Shown here: positions 8,697 through 16,029 of the stretch, one piece after another | Layout: each line of letters opens with the position of its first letter | Position numbering within the stretch: position 1 is the stretch's first letter | DNA from: Parvibaculum sp. | Lineage (GTDB): Bacteria; Pseudomonadota; Alphaproteobacteria; Parvibaculales; Parvibaculaceae | Assembly: GCA_019635975.1 (NCBI GenBank) | Contig: JAHBYM010000002.1 | Coordinates: 22,582 to 86,581 of the forward strand | Length of the DNA stretch: 64,000 nucleotides | Direction of reading: 5' to 3' | The notes under the pieces: generated by a model | Told to the model about the DNA's origin: nothing | What the model saw: the letters and a program-made list of their open reading frames with translations, nothing else | Databases searched by the model: none | Position numbers and translations under genes: made by a program

Positions 8697-8751
8697 GCGG
8701 GATTTATCCCGCAACTTGTCCCCGCGTTTATCCCGCATTTGCGGGACAAGT
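8697..8751. terminator. Tandem hairpins between convergent genes
   Basis: A small GCGGG/CCCGC hairpin (8697-8712) is followed by a larger one, ACTTGTCCCCGC (8714-8725) against GCGGGACAAGT (8741-8751), with one bulged C. No U-tract follows, so termination strength is uncertain, but the position between two 3' ends fits. Confidence 0.4.
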
Positions 8752-9197
8752 CAGGCGTGTCCGCCGTCGCGCATGACCAGCGCGGCGAGCGCGCAGAGGT
8801 CGGCTTCGGTTTCGGAGAGATGCCATTTCTCGATCTCGACCATGCGGTCGCCGAGATAGTCGGCGCGGACGGATGCGGCGAGGGCGCGGCGCGCCAGCTC
8901 CGGTGAGGCGGCGGGCGACCAGCCGTGGGCGCGAAGGCGGCGGGCGAGGCGCGTTTCGTAGACGGCGCGGGTGAGGCCGGGTTTGCTTTCGGCAAAGCGG
9001 ATTTCGCCGAGCTTCGCGGCGGCGGCCGGATCGGCCAGCAGGCGCATGAAGACATCGGTGTCGAGGGCGAGACCCTTCGGCTTGCGGTGGAAGAGGGCGG
9101 CCGGCACGGCGGCGGCGACAAGCGCGGTGCCGCCGAGAATGACGAGGTTGCGCCTCGAGACCGGCGGATGCTCCGTGTGCTCCATATCCTTTTCCAT
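8751..9197 (-). CDS. Tat-signal small partner of a GMC oxidoreductase
   Basis: 148 residues. The N-terminus has a twin-arginine signal, SRRNLVILGG followed by a hydrophobic TALVAAAVPAALF segment, so the protein is probably exported folded through Tat. The remainder (about residues 40-148) is helical and charged and I do not recognise the family; small Tat-signal subunits of this size often accompany GMC-type dehydrogenases. Its start ATG overlaps the GMC stop as TGATG, so it is translated together with the oxidoreductase. Because the GMC protein has no signal of its own, this subunit may carry it out by hitch-hiking; that is inference. Confidence 0.65.
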   Translation of the reverse strand: MEKDMEHTEHPPVSRRNLVILGGTALVAAAVPAALFHRKPKGLALDTDVFMRLLADPAAAAKLGEIRFAESKPGLTRAVYETRLARRLRAHGWSPAASPELARRALAASVRADYLGDRMVEIEKWHLSETEADLCALAALVMRDGGHA

Positions 9198-10735
9198 CAG
9201 GCGAAGGCCCCTTCCTCGAAGCGGGTTTTCAGATGGTCGGTGAGGCGCAGCGCCAGGGCGACCAGTGTCAATGTCGGGTTGACGGTGCCGCCGGTCGGGT
9301 AGAGCGAGGAGCCGGCGATGTAGAGGTTCGACATGCCGTGGACGCGGCAATCGGCATCGGTGACGCCTTTTTTCGGATCGGATGCCATGCGCGTCGTGCC
9401 CATGTGATGATTGCCCCAGCCTTCGGCGACCGTCCATTCGTCGCGTTCCGGGAAGAGCACGCGGACGCGGCCCTCGCCCCAGGCGCCGAATGCGCGGGCC
9501 AGCGCCTCGAGATTGCCGCGCAGGCTCGCGGCATCGGATTTCCGCAGGCGCCAGGCAAGGCGTGTGCGGGCGAGGCCGAGGGCATCTTTTTCGTTCGACA
9601 ATGTGATGCGGCTCGCCGGGTTCGGCTCCTGTTCGCTCGCGCAGCCGACACCGATGCGCCAGCCATATTCCGCGTTCGGCGCGGCAGCCGAGGTTGTGTC
9701 GCGGGCGAGCTTCAGCACCAGCGGCTGGATCCAGGCGGCGGGGTCGCGGTTGTCCGGCTCGGTGCCGGTCGTTTCCGTGACGGCATAGCTCATGCCGAAG
9801 GTCAGCACGGTGCCCATGCGGCGCGTGCGGCGCAGATAGTCGGGCGAGAAGAGGAAGCAGCCGCGCACCACCGAATTGTGGAGCTTGGTGTAGGTGCGGT
9901 AGAAGCGCGCCACATGATCCGGGTCGGTGACGAGGAAGGTCGCGGGCGAGGGGATGTGCGGGTGCTCCATGAAGAAGCGGCCGACAAGCCCGTTGCGGTT
10001 GCCGAGGCCGTCGCGCTCGACGCTGTTCGACAGGAGCAGGATGCGCGCGTTTTCGATGGCGCCGGCGGCGAGGATGCAGGCTTTCGGCTTCACCTCGAAG
10101 CGGACGCCGGACAATGTGCCGATGCGCAAGGTTTCGACGCGGGCGCCGTTTTCCGTGGGCACGATCTCCATGACATTGCTGTTGAGATAGCAGGTGACGT
10201 TTTTCGCAGCTTCGATGTCGGGCCGGTATTTCTTTCCAAAGCGCGTCGGCGGGCTGTAGATGAAAAAGCGCGTCATCACCTCGTCGCCGGCGAGCGGCAG
10301 CGGCTCGCCGGCCTCCGCCCAGGCCGACGCGTCGTCGAAGGCGGTGGAGCGGAGCTGGCAGACATCGGCGGCGCGCTCGTAATACGGGTCGAGGAGGGCG
10401 CGGGTGATCGGCCAGCCGGAATGGGGCACCCAGTCGCGCTCCTCGAAGTCGATCGGTTCGAGCGGCCGCGTCCAGCCGCCCCAGTGATTGGTGGTGCCGC
10501 CGAAATAGCGCAGGCGCGAACTTGTGAGCGGATATTCGACGCCCGCCATTTCGCCTTCATAGAGGTCTTGCGTGTCGGCATCGAATTCGAAGCCGCCGCT
10601 TTCGATCAGCGCCACGGAAATGCCGGAACCGGCAAGCTCGCGGGCAATCGAAATGCCCGCCGCGCCGGCGCCGACGATCGCGAGGTCGGTTTCTATCGTG
10701 GCGCCGTCGGGGACGCTCTGTCCGTCAATGAACAT
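9197..10735 (-). CDS. GMC-family FAD-dependent oxidoreductase
   Basis: 512 residues. The N-terminal dinucleotide-binding motif AIVGAGAAGISIARELA binds FAD; RYFGGTTNHWGGWTRPL is the second conserved GMC region; the C-terminus has NHHMGTTRMASD and LYIAGSSLYPTGGTVNPT, containing the active-site His/Asn pair expected in GMC alcohol dehydrogenases. It probably oxidises an alcohol or sugar alcohol and passes electrons to a carrier; the substrate is not readable. ATG 10735 (MFIDG) follows GGAGAAG at nine bases and matches the usual family start; an alternative ATG lies at 10753. It is coupled to the Tat-signal subunit downstream. Confidence 0.85.
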   Translation of the reverse strand: MFIDGQSVPDGATIETDLAIVGAGAAGISIARELAGSGISVALIESGGFEFDADTQDLYEGEMAGVEYPLTSSRLRYFGGTTNHWGGWTRPLEPIDFEERDWVPHSGWPITRALLDPYYERAADVCQLRSTAFDDASAWAEAGEPLPLAGDEVMTRFFIYSPPTRFGKKYRPDIEAAKNVTCYLNSNVMEIVPTENGARVETLRIGTLSGVRFEVKPKACILAAGAIENARILLLSNSVERDGLGNRNGLVGRFFMEHPHIPSPATFLVTDPDHVARFYRTYTKLHNSVVRGCFLFSPDYLRRTRRMGTVLTFGMSYAVTETTGTEPDNRDPAAWIQPLVLKLARDTTSAAAPNAEYGWRIGVGCASEQEPNPASRITLSNEKDALGLARTRLAWRLRKSDAASLRGNLEALARAFGAWGEGRVRVLFPERDEWTVAEGWGNHHMGTTRMASDPKKGVTDADCRVHGMSNLYIAGSSLYPTGGTVNPTLTLVALALRLTDHLKTRFEEGAFA

Positions 10736-10939
10736 TGGGGGGTGCTTCTCCATGCGCGGGCCAGATCCCGCCCTGCTATTTCTTACCCGATTTCGCCGGA
10801 ATTGCGGCGGCGCCCGGACTTTTGCGGGTTTCGCCCCAACGCCGTCACCGACGGCGCCTGAATCGGTCAGATATTACCCGAGGGAAAGGCCGGAGCCCTC
10901 ACTTTCAGCAGCAGGCCCCTCTTCGTTCGGGACTTGAAA

Positions 10940-10961
10940 ATGTAGCCCAATTGGGCTACAT
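10940..10961. promoter_or_regulatory. 22-bp perfect palindrome, probable RelB operator
   Basis: ATGTAGCCCAA (10940-10950) is followed directly by its exact reverse complement TTGGGCTACAT. It sits 29 bases before the antitoxin ATG, where RelB/DinJ-family antitoxins bind to repress their own operons. Its outer TGTAG...CTACA half-sites recur at the second toxin-antitoxin locus (28406-28426). Confidence 0.7.
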
Positions 10962-10990
10962 AGAGAATTCAGTTTGCAGGAGATATGGAA

Positions 10991-11260
10991 ATGTCCACGA
11001 GTGTCGTTCGCGCCCGCGTCGAAGACGATGTGAAGGAAGATGCAGCGGCCGTGCTTGGCGAGCTCGGGCTGACCGTTTCCGATATTATCCGCATGACGCT
11101 CACCCGCGTGGCCCGGGAGCGGGCGGTTCCTTTCGAGCTCACCGCGCCCAACGCAAAAACGCAGGCAGCGATGAAGGAGGGCCGGAAGCTGATCAAGGCG
11201 CGGCGGGCACGGTTTTCCGGTGGAGAAGAGCATCTGAATGCCCTCGGAAAAACCCGCTAA
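10991..11260 (+). CDS. RelB/DinJ-family antitoxin
   Basis: 89 residues. The ribbon-helix-helix N-terminus SVVRARVEDDVKEDAAAVLGELGLTVSDIIRMTLTRV is typical of DinJ/RelB antitoxins, which bind DNA as dimers and neutralise a YafQ/RelE ribonuclease through the C-terminal part. ATG 10991 is eight bases from AGGAG; the ATG at 10985 is too close. The operator palindrome lies just upstream. Its 3' end overlaps the toxin frame by 23 bases. The antitoxin is intact while the toxin frame is broken. Confidence 0.85.
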   Translation: MSTSVVRARVEDDVKEDAAAVLGELGLTVSDIIRMTLTRVARERAVPFELTAPNAKTQAAMKEGRKLIKARRARFSGGEEHLNALGKTR

Positions 11261-11555
11261 CAACAAGCGGGCTTCGCGGCCACGCACCTCGGACCACACC
11301 AAGGCGTTTTAAAAAGACTGGGTCCGCCTTTCGCGCACCGGCCGCTACGATATGGGCCGCCTGAAGGCGGTCATGCTGCTGCTCATCGCGAATGATGGTC
11401 CGTTGCCTGCCGAGTGGAAAGATCACCCGCTCAAGGGCACATGGGCCGACCATCGCGAATGCCATGTCGGCGGCGACTTTCTGCTGATCTACACCTGCGA
11501 CAGCGAGTCAGTCGTTTTCGAGCGCGCCGGGACGCATGCTGAACTCTTCGAATAG
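11238..11555 (+). pseudogene. YafQ-family toxin gene with in-frame stop
   Basis: Reading from ATG 11238 gives MPSEKPANNKRASRPRTSDHTKAF, then TAA at 11310-11312, then in the same frame KDWVRLSRTGRYDMGRLKAVMLLL...LKGTWADHRECHVGGDFLLIYTC...GTHAELFE. Both halves align to one YafQ/RelE ribosome-dependent endoribonuclease, so this is a nonsense change within one gene rather than a frameshift. An internal ATG at 11352 could give a 67-residue C-terminal piece holding the catalytic histidine-rich region (WADHRECH) but not the first helices. Without readthrough the toxin should be inactive, leaving a solitary antitoxin. Confidence 0.75.
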
Positions 11556-11797
11556 GGCAGGAGCGGCAACATCGCCGGATTTATACCGAGGTTTTGGCCG
11601 TTTTCGAGGCCGTTTTACGCTGGACCGGGCGGGGGGCCTCATGCGAGGTTTCATGCCAACAGGAATCCCCTCTCCGGCACCGGGGCGGCGCCCGCAAAAG
11701 GCCCGGCCCGGACCCTGAAAAAGCCCCGACCGCCCGCAAAAGACGGGCGGGGGCGGACCGGCCGAGGGACGGCATCAAACAAGGAGGATGAGCCCCC
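11556..11797 (+). other. Leader region upstream of the aldehyde dehydrogenase gene
   Basis: 242 bases without a credible gene. It is GC-rich with several G/C runs around 11690-11765 able to form stem-loops (for example CCCGCAAAAGACGGGCGGG). A GGAGG at 11781-11785 is the ribosome site for the next gene. I see no recognisable riboswitch. Confidence 0.4.
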
Positions 11798-13225
11798 ATG
11801 AAGGACTATCTGAAATTCTATATCGACGGCCAGTGGGTCGATCCCGTCGAGAAGAAGACGCTCGACGTCATCAACCCGGCCACCGAGGAGCCTTTCGCCC
11901 GCATCAGCATGGGCACGGCCAAGGACGTCGACAAGGCGGTGGCCGCCGCGAAGGCCGCCTTCCCGAAATTCTCGACGACGACGAAACAGGAGCGCATCGA
12001 CCTCCTGCAGTCGATCATGGCGGTCTATCAGAAGCGCTATGCCGAAATCGCCGCCGCGATCACCGAGGAGATGGGCGCGCCGCAGAAGCTGTCGCAGAAC
12101 GCGCAGGCCGCCATGGGCATCGCGCATCTGAACACCAATCTCGAAATCCTGAAGAAATACGAATTCGAGGAAGACAAGGGCCCGACGCGGATCCTGCGCG
12201 AGCCTGTGGGCGTCTGCGCCTTCATCACGCCGTGGAACTGGCCGATCAACCAGATCGCCTGCAAGGTGGCGCCGGCGCTCGCCGTCGGTTGCACCATGGT
12301 GCTGAAGCCTTCGGAAGTGGCGCCGATCAACGCCTATATCTTCGCCGAAGTGCTGCATGAGGCGGGCGTGCCCAAGGGCGTGTTCAACCTCGTCAATGGC
12401 GACGGCGTGGGCGTCGGTTCGCCGCTGTCGGCGCATCCGGATGTCGACATGGTGTCGTTCACCGGCTCGACGCGGGCCGGCATTCTGGTTTCGAAGGCGG
12501 CCGCCGACACGGTCAAGCGCGTCGCGCTCGAACTCGGCGGCAAGTCGGCCAACATCGTGCTCGACGATGCCGACTTCAAGAAGGCGGTGACGGGATCGGT
12601 GTTCGGCATGATGTCGAATTCGGGCCAGAGCTGCAACGCGCCGTCGCGCATGCTGGTGCCGGCCGCACGCCAGGACGAGGTGATCCAGATCGCCAAGGCC
12701 GCCGCCGAGCAGGTGAAGGCCGGCGACCCGAACGCCGAAGGCACGACGATCGGGCCGGTGGTGTCGGAAGTGCAGTTCAACAAGATCCAGGGCCTGATCC
12801 AGAAGGGCATCGAGGAAGGCGCGACGCTCGTCACCGGCGGTCCGGGGCGTCCCGAAGGCGTCAACAAGGGCTATTACGTGCGCCCGACCGTCTTTGCCAA
12901 CGTCACCAACGACATGACCATCGCGCGCGAGGAAATCTTCGGGCCGGTCATGGCGATCCTTCCGTACAAGGACGAGGAAGACGCCGTGCGCATCGCCAAC
13001 GACACGGTCTACGGCCTCTCGGGCTATGTGCAGGGCGAGCCGGAACATGCGCGGAAAGTCGCCGCGCGGCTCCGCACCGGCAATGTGCATCTCAACCTCG
13101 CCGGGCCGGACCTCAACGCGCCCTTCGGCGGCTACAAGCAGTCGGGCAACGGCCGCGAATGGGGCGAGTTCGGCTTCGAGGAGTTCCTCGAGGTGAAGGC
13201 GGTGCTCGGGTATAACGCCGCTTGA
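11798..13225 (+). CDS. NAD(P)-dependent aldehyde dehydrogenase
   Basis: 475 residues, ALDH superfamily. It oxidises an aldehyde to the acid with NAD(P). The cofactor site ITPWNWPINQI (the usual PWN motif), the glycine loop FTGSTRAG, the general base Glu245 in LELGGKSANIV and the catalytic Cys279 in SGQSCNAPSR are all present. The substrate cannot be decided; the sequence resembles broad-range aldehyde dehydrogenases of alphaproteobacteria. A GGAGG sits 12 bases before ATG. It stands alone, with a rho-independent terminator directly after. Confidence 0.9.
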   Translation: MKDYLKFYIDGQWVDPVEKKTLDVINPATEEPFARISMGTAKDVDKAVAAAKAAFPKFSTTTKQERIDLLQSIMAVYQKRYAEIAAAITEEMGAPQKLSQNAQAAMGIAHLNTNLEILKKYEFEEDKGPTRILREPVGVCAFITPWNWPINQIACKVAPALAVGCTMVLKPSEVAPINAYIFAEVLHEAGVPKGVFNLVNGDGVGVGSPLSAHPDVDMVSFTGSTRAGILVSKAAADTVKRVALELGGKSANIVLDDADFKKAVTGSVFGMMSNSGQSCNAPSRMLVPAARQDEVIQIAKAAAEQVKAGDPNAEGTTIGPVVSEVQFNKIQGLIQKGIEEGATLVTGGPGRPEGVNKGYYVRPTVFANVTNDMTIAREEIFGPVMAILPYKDEEDAVRIANDTVYGLSGYVQGEPEHARKVAARLRTGNVHLNLAGPDLNAPFGGYKQSGNGREWGEFGFEEFLEVKAVLGYNAA

Positions 13226-13257
13226 TGCGAATTCCGGATTGATCCGGACAAGGAAGA

Positions 13258-13286
13258 AGCCGGTCCCGCGAGGGGCCGGCTTTTTT
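13258..13286 (+). terminator. Rho-independent terminator of the ALDH gene
   Basis: AGCCGGTCCC (13258-13267) pairs with GGGGCCGGCT (13272-13281) with one G-U pair, loop GCGA, followed by a T-run to 13286. It begins 32 bases after the ALDH stop. Confidence 0.85.
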
Positions 13287-13290
13287 GTTG

Positions 13291-13352
13291 CGAAGGGGGA
13301 CGGCGCTGGCGCGCCTTCTGGATTGCCGGATCAAGTCCGGCAATGACGAGGG
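13291..13352. repeat. Palindromic repeat, copy 1
   Basis: Core arms ATTGCCGGA (13322-13330) and TCCGGCAAT (13336-13344) flank loop TCAAG. The outer sequence GACGGCGC...GCGCCTTCTGG before and GACGAG after is shared with the copy at 13710-13776, so the repeated unit is about 60 bases. Confidence 0.7.
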
Positions 13353-13379
13353 GGGGTGAGGAATTGCCAAACCCATGGG

Positions 13380-13410
13380 TGTCATCCCGGGGCTTGTCCC
13401 CGGGACCCAC
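13380..13410. repeat. Palindromic repeat, copy 2 (variant)
   Basis: Arms TCCCGGGG (13385-13392) and CCCCGGGA (13398-13405) around loop CTTGT, flanked by GTCA and CCCAC. It is the same architecture as copies 1 and 5 with compensatory changes in the arms. Confidence 0.65.
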
Positions 13411-13538
13411 TCGCCGTTCGGCTTGCCGCAGCGGTTGGTAGAGGGTGAGGTGTTTAGGCGCCGGTCGCGGCGCGCAATCGCTTTTGCTGAGGGAACCACC
13501 CGCCTTCGCAACGCTGGCGCGTCGCTACGGCGGGCAGG

Positions 13539-13570
13539 ATGGGTCCCGGCAACAAGTGCCGGGATGACAC
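13539..13570. repeat. Palindromic repeat, copy 3 (inverted relative to copy 2)
   Basis: Arms TCCCGGCA (13544-13551) and TGCCGGGA (13557-13564) around loop ACAAG. The flanks GGG...TGACACC are the reverse complement of the flanks of copy 2, so copies 2 and 3 form an inverted pair as in REP doublets. Confidence 0.65.
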
Positions 13571-13604
13571 CTGCGGGTGGAATTGGTGCTTCAACCCAAG
13601 TCGT

Positions 13605-13634
13605 CTTGCCCGGGCTTGACCCGGGCATCCAGGA
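13605..13634. repeat. Palindromic repeat, copy 4 (variant)
   Basis: Arms TGCCCGGG (13607-13614) and CCCGGGCA (13620-13627) around loop CTTGA, followed by TCCAGG. The arms differ from copy 2 but keep the five-base CTTG-type loop. Confidence 0.6.
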
Positions 13635-13709
13635 GCCGCTGCAAGCGGCGTCTCTCTTCGCAAGAATCCGATTCTGAAACGGCGGACGATGCTCAAGGTG
13701 CATTTTTGT

Positions 13710-13776
13710 GAAGAGGGACGGCGCGCGTTGCGCGCGCCTTCTGGATTGCCGGATCAAGTCCGGCAATGACGAGTGT
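13710..13776. repeat. Palindromic repeat, copy 5 (near-identical to copy 1)
   Basis: Arms ATTGCCGGA (13745-13753) and TCCGGCAAT (13759-13767) around TCAAG, with the same GACGGCGC...CGCGCCTTCTGG lead and GACGAG tail as copy 1. The 542-base gap 13287-13828 holds no credible gene; these repeats account for most of it. Confidence 0.7.
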
Positions 13777-13828
13777 GGGGTGACATTTGCGGGTGGGTTG
13801 ATGCCGTGTGTCGGCGTTCGCCGTCAGT

Positions 13829-14500
13829 TCACGGCGCGGCGGCGGTGCGTGCGGCGCCGCAGGCGGCCTGCAGTTGCTCGGCGTAGAAGCCCTGGGTGTC
13901 GCGGGCATCGCGGGCGGCGCGCGATTTGAGCACTTCGTGCGCGGTGCGGCATTTGGCGGCGGCGTCGGCGGCGAGGCCGGGCGGCAGGGCGCCGGCGGCG
14001 GCCGCGGCATTGGCGAAATTGATGTAGCGCAGCGCGCTCGCCTTCAGCGATGCCGCGCCCGGCTCGCCGGAAAGGATGCTGGCGGCCAGCGCCTGGCAGA
14101 GTTCGCCGTCGCGCTCGCAGATGCGGTCATAGGCAATGGCGTTCCAGTAGAGTGCTTCGCTGTAGAGCGGGGCGGCCGGCCGTTGGGCGGCTTCGGGTGC
14201 GCGGGCGATGAGGCCGAACACCGAGCCGGCGAAGACGGGTTCCTTGTCGAGCCAGCGGCGGCCGAGCGCCATTCCCTCTTCCAGCGCGGCGGCTGTGGCT
14301 TCGCCGGCGATCAGGTCTTTCTGCAGCATGTTGAAGCGATAGAGGTCGCCGGTGCCGATCTTGCGCCAGGCGGCCGTGGTGCGTTCGGCGATCAGTTTGT
14401 CGGCCGACGCCGTGCCGAAGAAGGACGCCGCCTCAGCGGGCGGGTGCGCCGGGAGGATAAACAGCGTGGCGAGAATGGCGGCGGCGAAAGGACGAAACAT
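13829..14500 (-). CDS. Secreted protein of unknown function
   Basis: 223 residues. The N-terminus MFRPFAAAILATLFILPAHPPAEA is a cleavable Sec signal peptide (AEA-AS), so the mature protein is periplasmic or exported. The rest is alanine-rich and mostly helical, with cysteines in CERDGELCQ, AKCRTA and AACGAA that could form disulfides. I do not recognise a family. It is followed on its 3' side by the repeat cluster and preceded by the MFS gene in the same direction, 103 bases away. Confidence 0.6.
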   Translation of the reverse strand: MFRPFAAAILATLFILPAHPPAEAASFFGTASADKLIAERTTAAWRKIGTGDLYRFNMLQKDLIAGEATAAALEEGMALGRRWLDKEPVFAGSVFGLIARAPEAAQRPAAPLYSEALYWNAIAYDRICERDGELCQALAASILSGEPGAASLKASALRYINFANAAAAAGALPPGLAADAAAKCRTAHEVLKSRAARDARDTQGFYAEQLQAACGAARTAAAP

Positions 14501-14603
14501 GCGAAGAGCCCCGGCGGGTGCGCGGTTTGCGCGTCAGCCGGAGTATGGCGGGGGAATGCTAATGAAAGCTTGTTGCGGGGGGAGGGGGGGGAAAGAAGGC
14601 GCG

Positions 14604-15917
14604 CTACAGCGTCTTGCGCCGTTTGCGCGGTTCGTCGACGAGGAAAAACATCGTCAATACGGCGGCGGTGAGGACGGCGATCGAGAGGGCGAAGAGGGCG
14701 TCGAAGGAAATCGCATAGGCGACGACGCCGCCGAGCAGGGGGCCGGCCGCATGCATCAGGGAGGTCGCGGTGTTCAGGACCGCGATGCGCATGGGCAGGT
14801 CGTCGCGGGCGCCGAACTCGACGATGATGTTCTGGTTCGAATTCTGGAAGCCGCCCTGGCCCGCGCCGAGGCCGGCAAAGGCAATGGCGAGCGGCCAGAG
14901 CGTGTCGACGGCGAGCAGCAGCACGGTGGCCGCGCCCCAGGTGCCGACCGAGAGGATGAAGACCAGGCGGTTGCCGAAGCGGTCGGCGAGCCAGCCCCAG
15001 AAAAGATTGGTCGTGGTCTGGCTGAGCAGGAAGGCGGTGGAGAGGATGCCGATGGTGGCGCCCGACAGGCCGATGCGCTCGCCCGCATAGAGAATGTAGA
15101 AGGGGACCGCCATGGTGCCGAGCGCGGCGAGGCCGGCGGCGACATAGAAGCGGCCGAGCGCGGGGTCGGCGCGCAGCATCATCGGGATGTCGCGCATGCG
15201 GCCGCCCAGCGTCGCGCGGGCGCGGATGGTCGGCGGTTCGGGTTCGCGCACCAGCATCAAGAGCGACAGGCCGATGGAAGTCAGGATGAAGGCCATCAGG
15301 AAGGTCGAGGCGTAGCCGTTGCCGAAGAGATTGCCCTCGACGAAATAATGGCCGCCCATCCAGGAGACGCCGGCGGCGGTGAGCCCGGCGGCGAAATTGC
15401 GGAAGCCGGTGAGGCGGCCGCGCAGGCGCAGCGGGATCACCTTGGCCATCAGCGTGTTGAAGATCACCGCCTGCATGCCGTTGAAGAGGCCGAAGAGGCA
15501 GAGAAAGCCGATGGCGGTGACGAGCGCCCAGCGGTCGGGCAGGAAGAAGCCGCCAAGCGCGAGGCCGAGCACGCCGGCGCGCATGCCCCAGCCGATCAGC
15601 AGGCCCATCGGCAGCACGCGCTTGCGGTGTTCGATCAGCGTCGCGCCGAAGATCGAGGAGGCGGAAGCGCCCAGCCATTGCGCGGCGAGCGCGAGGCCGA
15701 CCAGAAATTCCGAGCCCGAGAGCAGGTAGATATAGGCGGGCACGAAAGTCGGCGCGTTGACGAGGCGGAAGCCGGTCTGGCCGAGAAGTCCGTGGGCGAG
15801 GTTGGCCGCGTAGTTGCGGCGGAGATTGCCCTCGATCTCGGCCTCATAGGCGGTTTCGGCCGCGCGCAGGCGCGCCGCGCGTTCGTCTTCGTCTGTCGGG
15901 GGCTGCTCCCGGTCCAC
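14604..15917 (-). CDS. MFS transporter
   Basis: 437 residues with about twelve hydrophobic segments after a ~45-residue cytoplasmic charged N-terminus. LIEHRKRVLPMG after the second helix is the loop 2-3 position of MFS proteins, and GVSWMGGHYF and LVDEPRKRRK mark the middle and C-terminal end. It is an inner-membrane secondary transporter of unknown substrate. Start ATG 15917 is accepted because the charged tail is continuous; an internal start is possible. It is monocistronic or co-transcribed with the secreted protein downstream. Confidence 0.8.
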   Translation of the reverse strand: MDREQPPTDEDERAARLRAAETAYEAEIEGNLRRNYAANLAHGLLGQTGFRLVNAPTFVPAYIYLLSGSEFLVGLALAAQWLGASASSIFGATLIEHRKRVLPMGLLIGWGMRAGVLGLALGGFFLPDRWALVTAIGFLCLFGLFNGMQAVIFNTLMAKVIPLRLRGRLTGFRNFAAGLTAAGVSWMGGHYFVEGNLFGNGYASTFLMAFILTSIGLSLLMLVREPEPPTIRARATLGGRMRDIPMMLRADPALGRFYVAAGLAALGTMAVPFYILYAGERIGLSGATIGILSTAFLLSQTTTNLFWGWLADRFGNRLVFILSVGTWGAATVLLLAVDTLWPLAIAFAGLGAGQGGFQNSNQNIIVEFGARDDLPMRIAVLNTATSLMHAAGPLLGGVVAYAISFDALFALSIAVLTAAVLTMFFLVDEPRKRRKTL

Positions 15918-16029
15918 GCGGCTGGTTCCTGTTGTTTTCTGACTGTTTGTCAGCTGTGGCGCCGGCGCCTTTATAGACTGGAATGGGCAATCGGGTCATT
16001 CGATTCGTTGGGGCCGCTTGGACGGTACG

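Noticed and set aside
8691..8906. Small protein starting at the ATG after the Pho box
   Set aside because: The frame has no ribosome site, runs antisense through the Tat-signal gene and lacks family features; a non-coding transcript is the more likely product if any.
9233..10861. 542-codon plus-strand frame opposite the GMC oxidoreductase
   Set aside because: The minus strand carries FAD-binding and GMC motifs; the plus frame has none.
11301..11320. Programmed frameshift at TTTTAAAAA in the YafQ toxin
   Set aside because: The conserved downstream toxin sequence continues in the same frame as the upstream part, so a frameshift would not restore it; a nonsense change is the simpler reading.
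13291..13776. CRISPR array
   Set aside because: The units are palindromes with irregular spacing and differing arms, not identical repeats with uniform spacers, and no cas gene is present.
13113..14010. Several open frames across the palindromic repeat cluster
   Set aside because: They run through the repeats in different frames and encode repeated Ala/Gly/Pro/Arg-rich peptides, as expected from repeat DNA.
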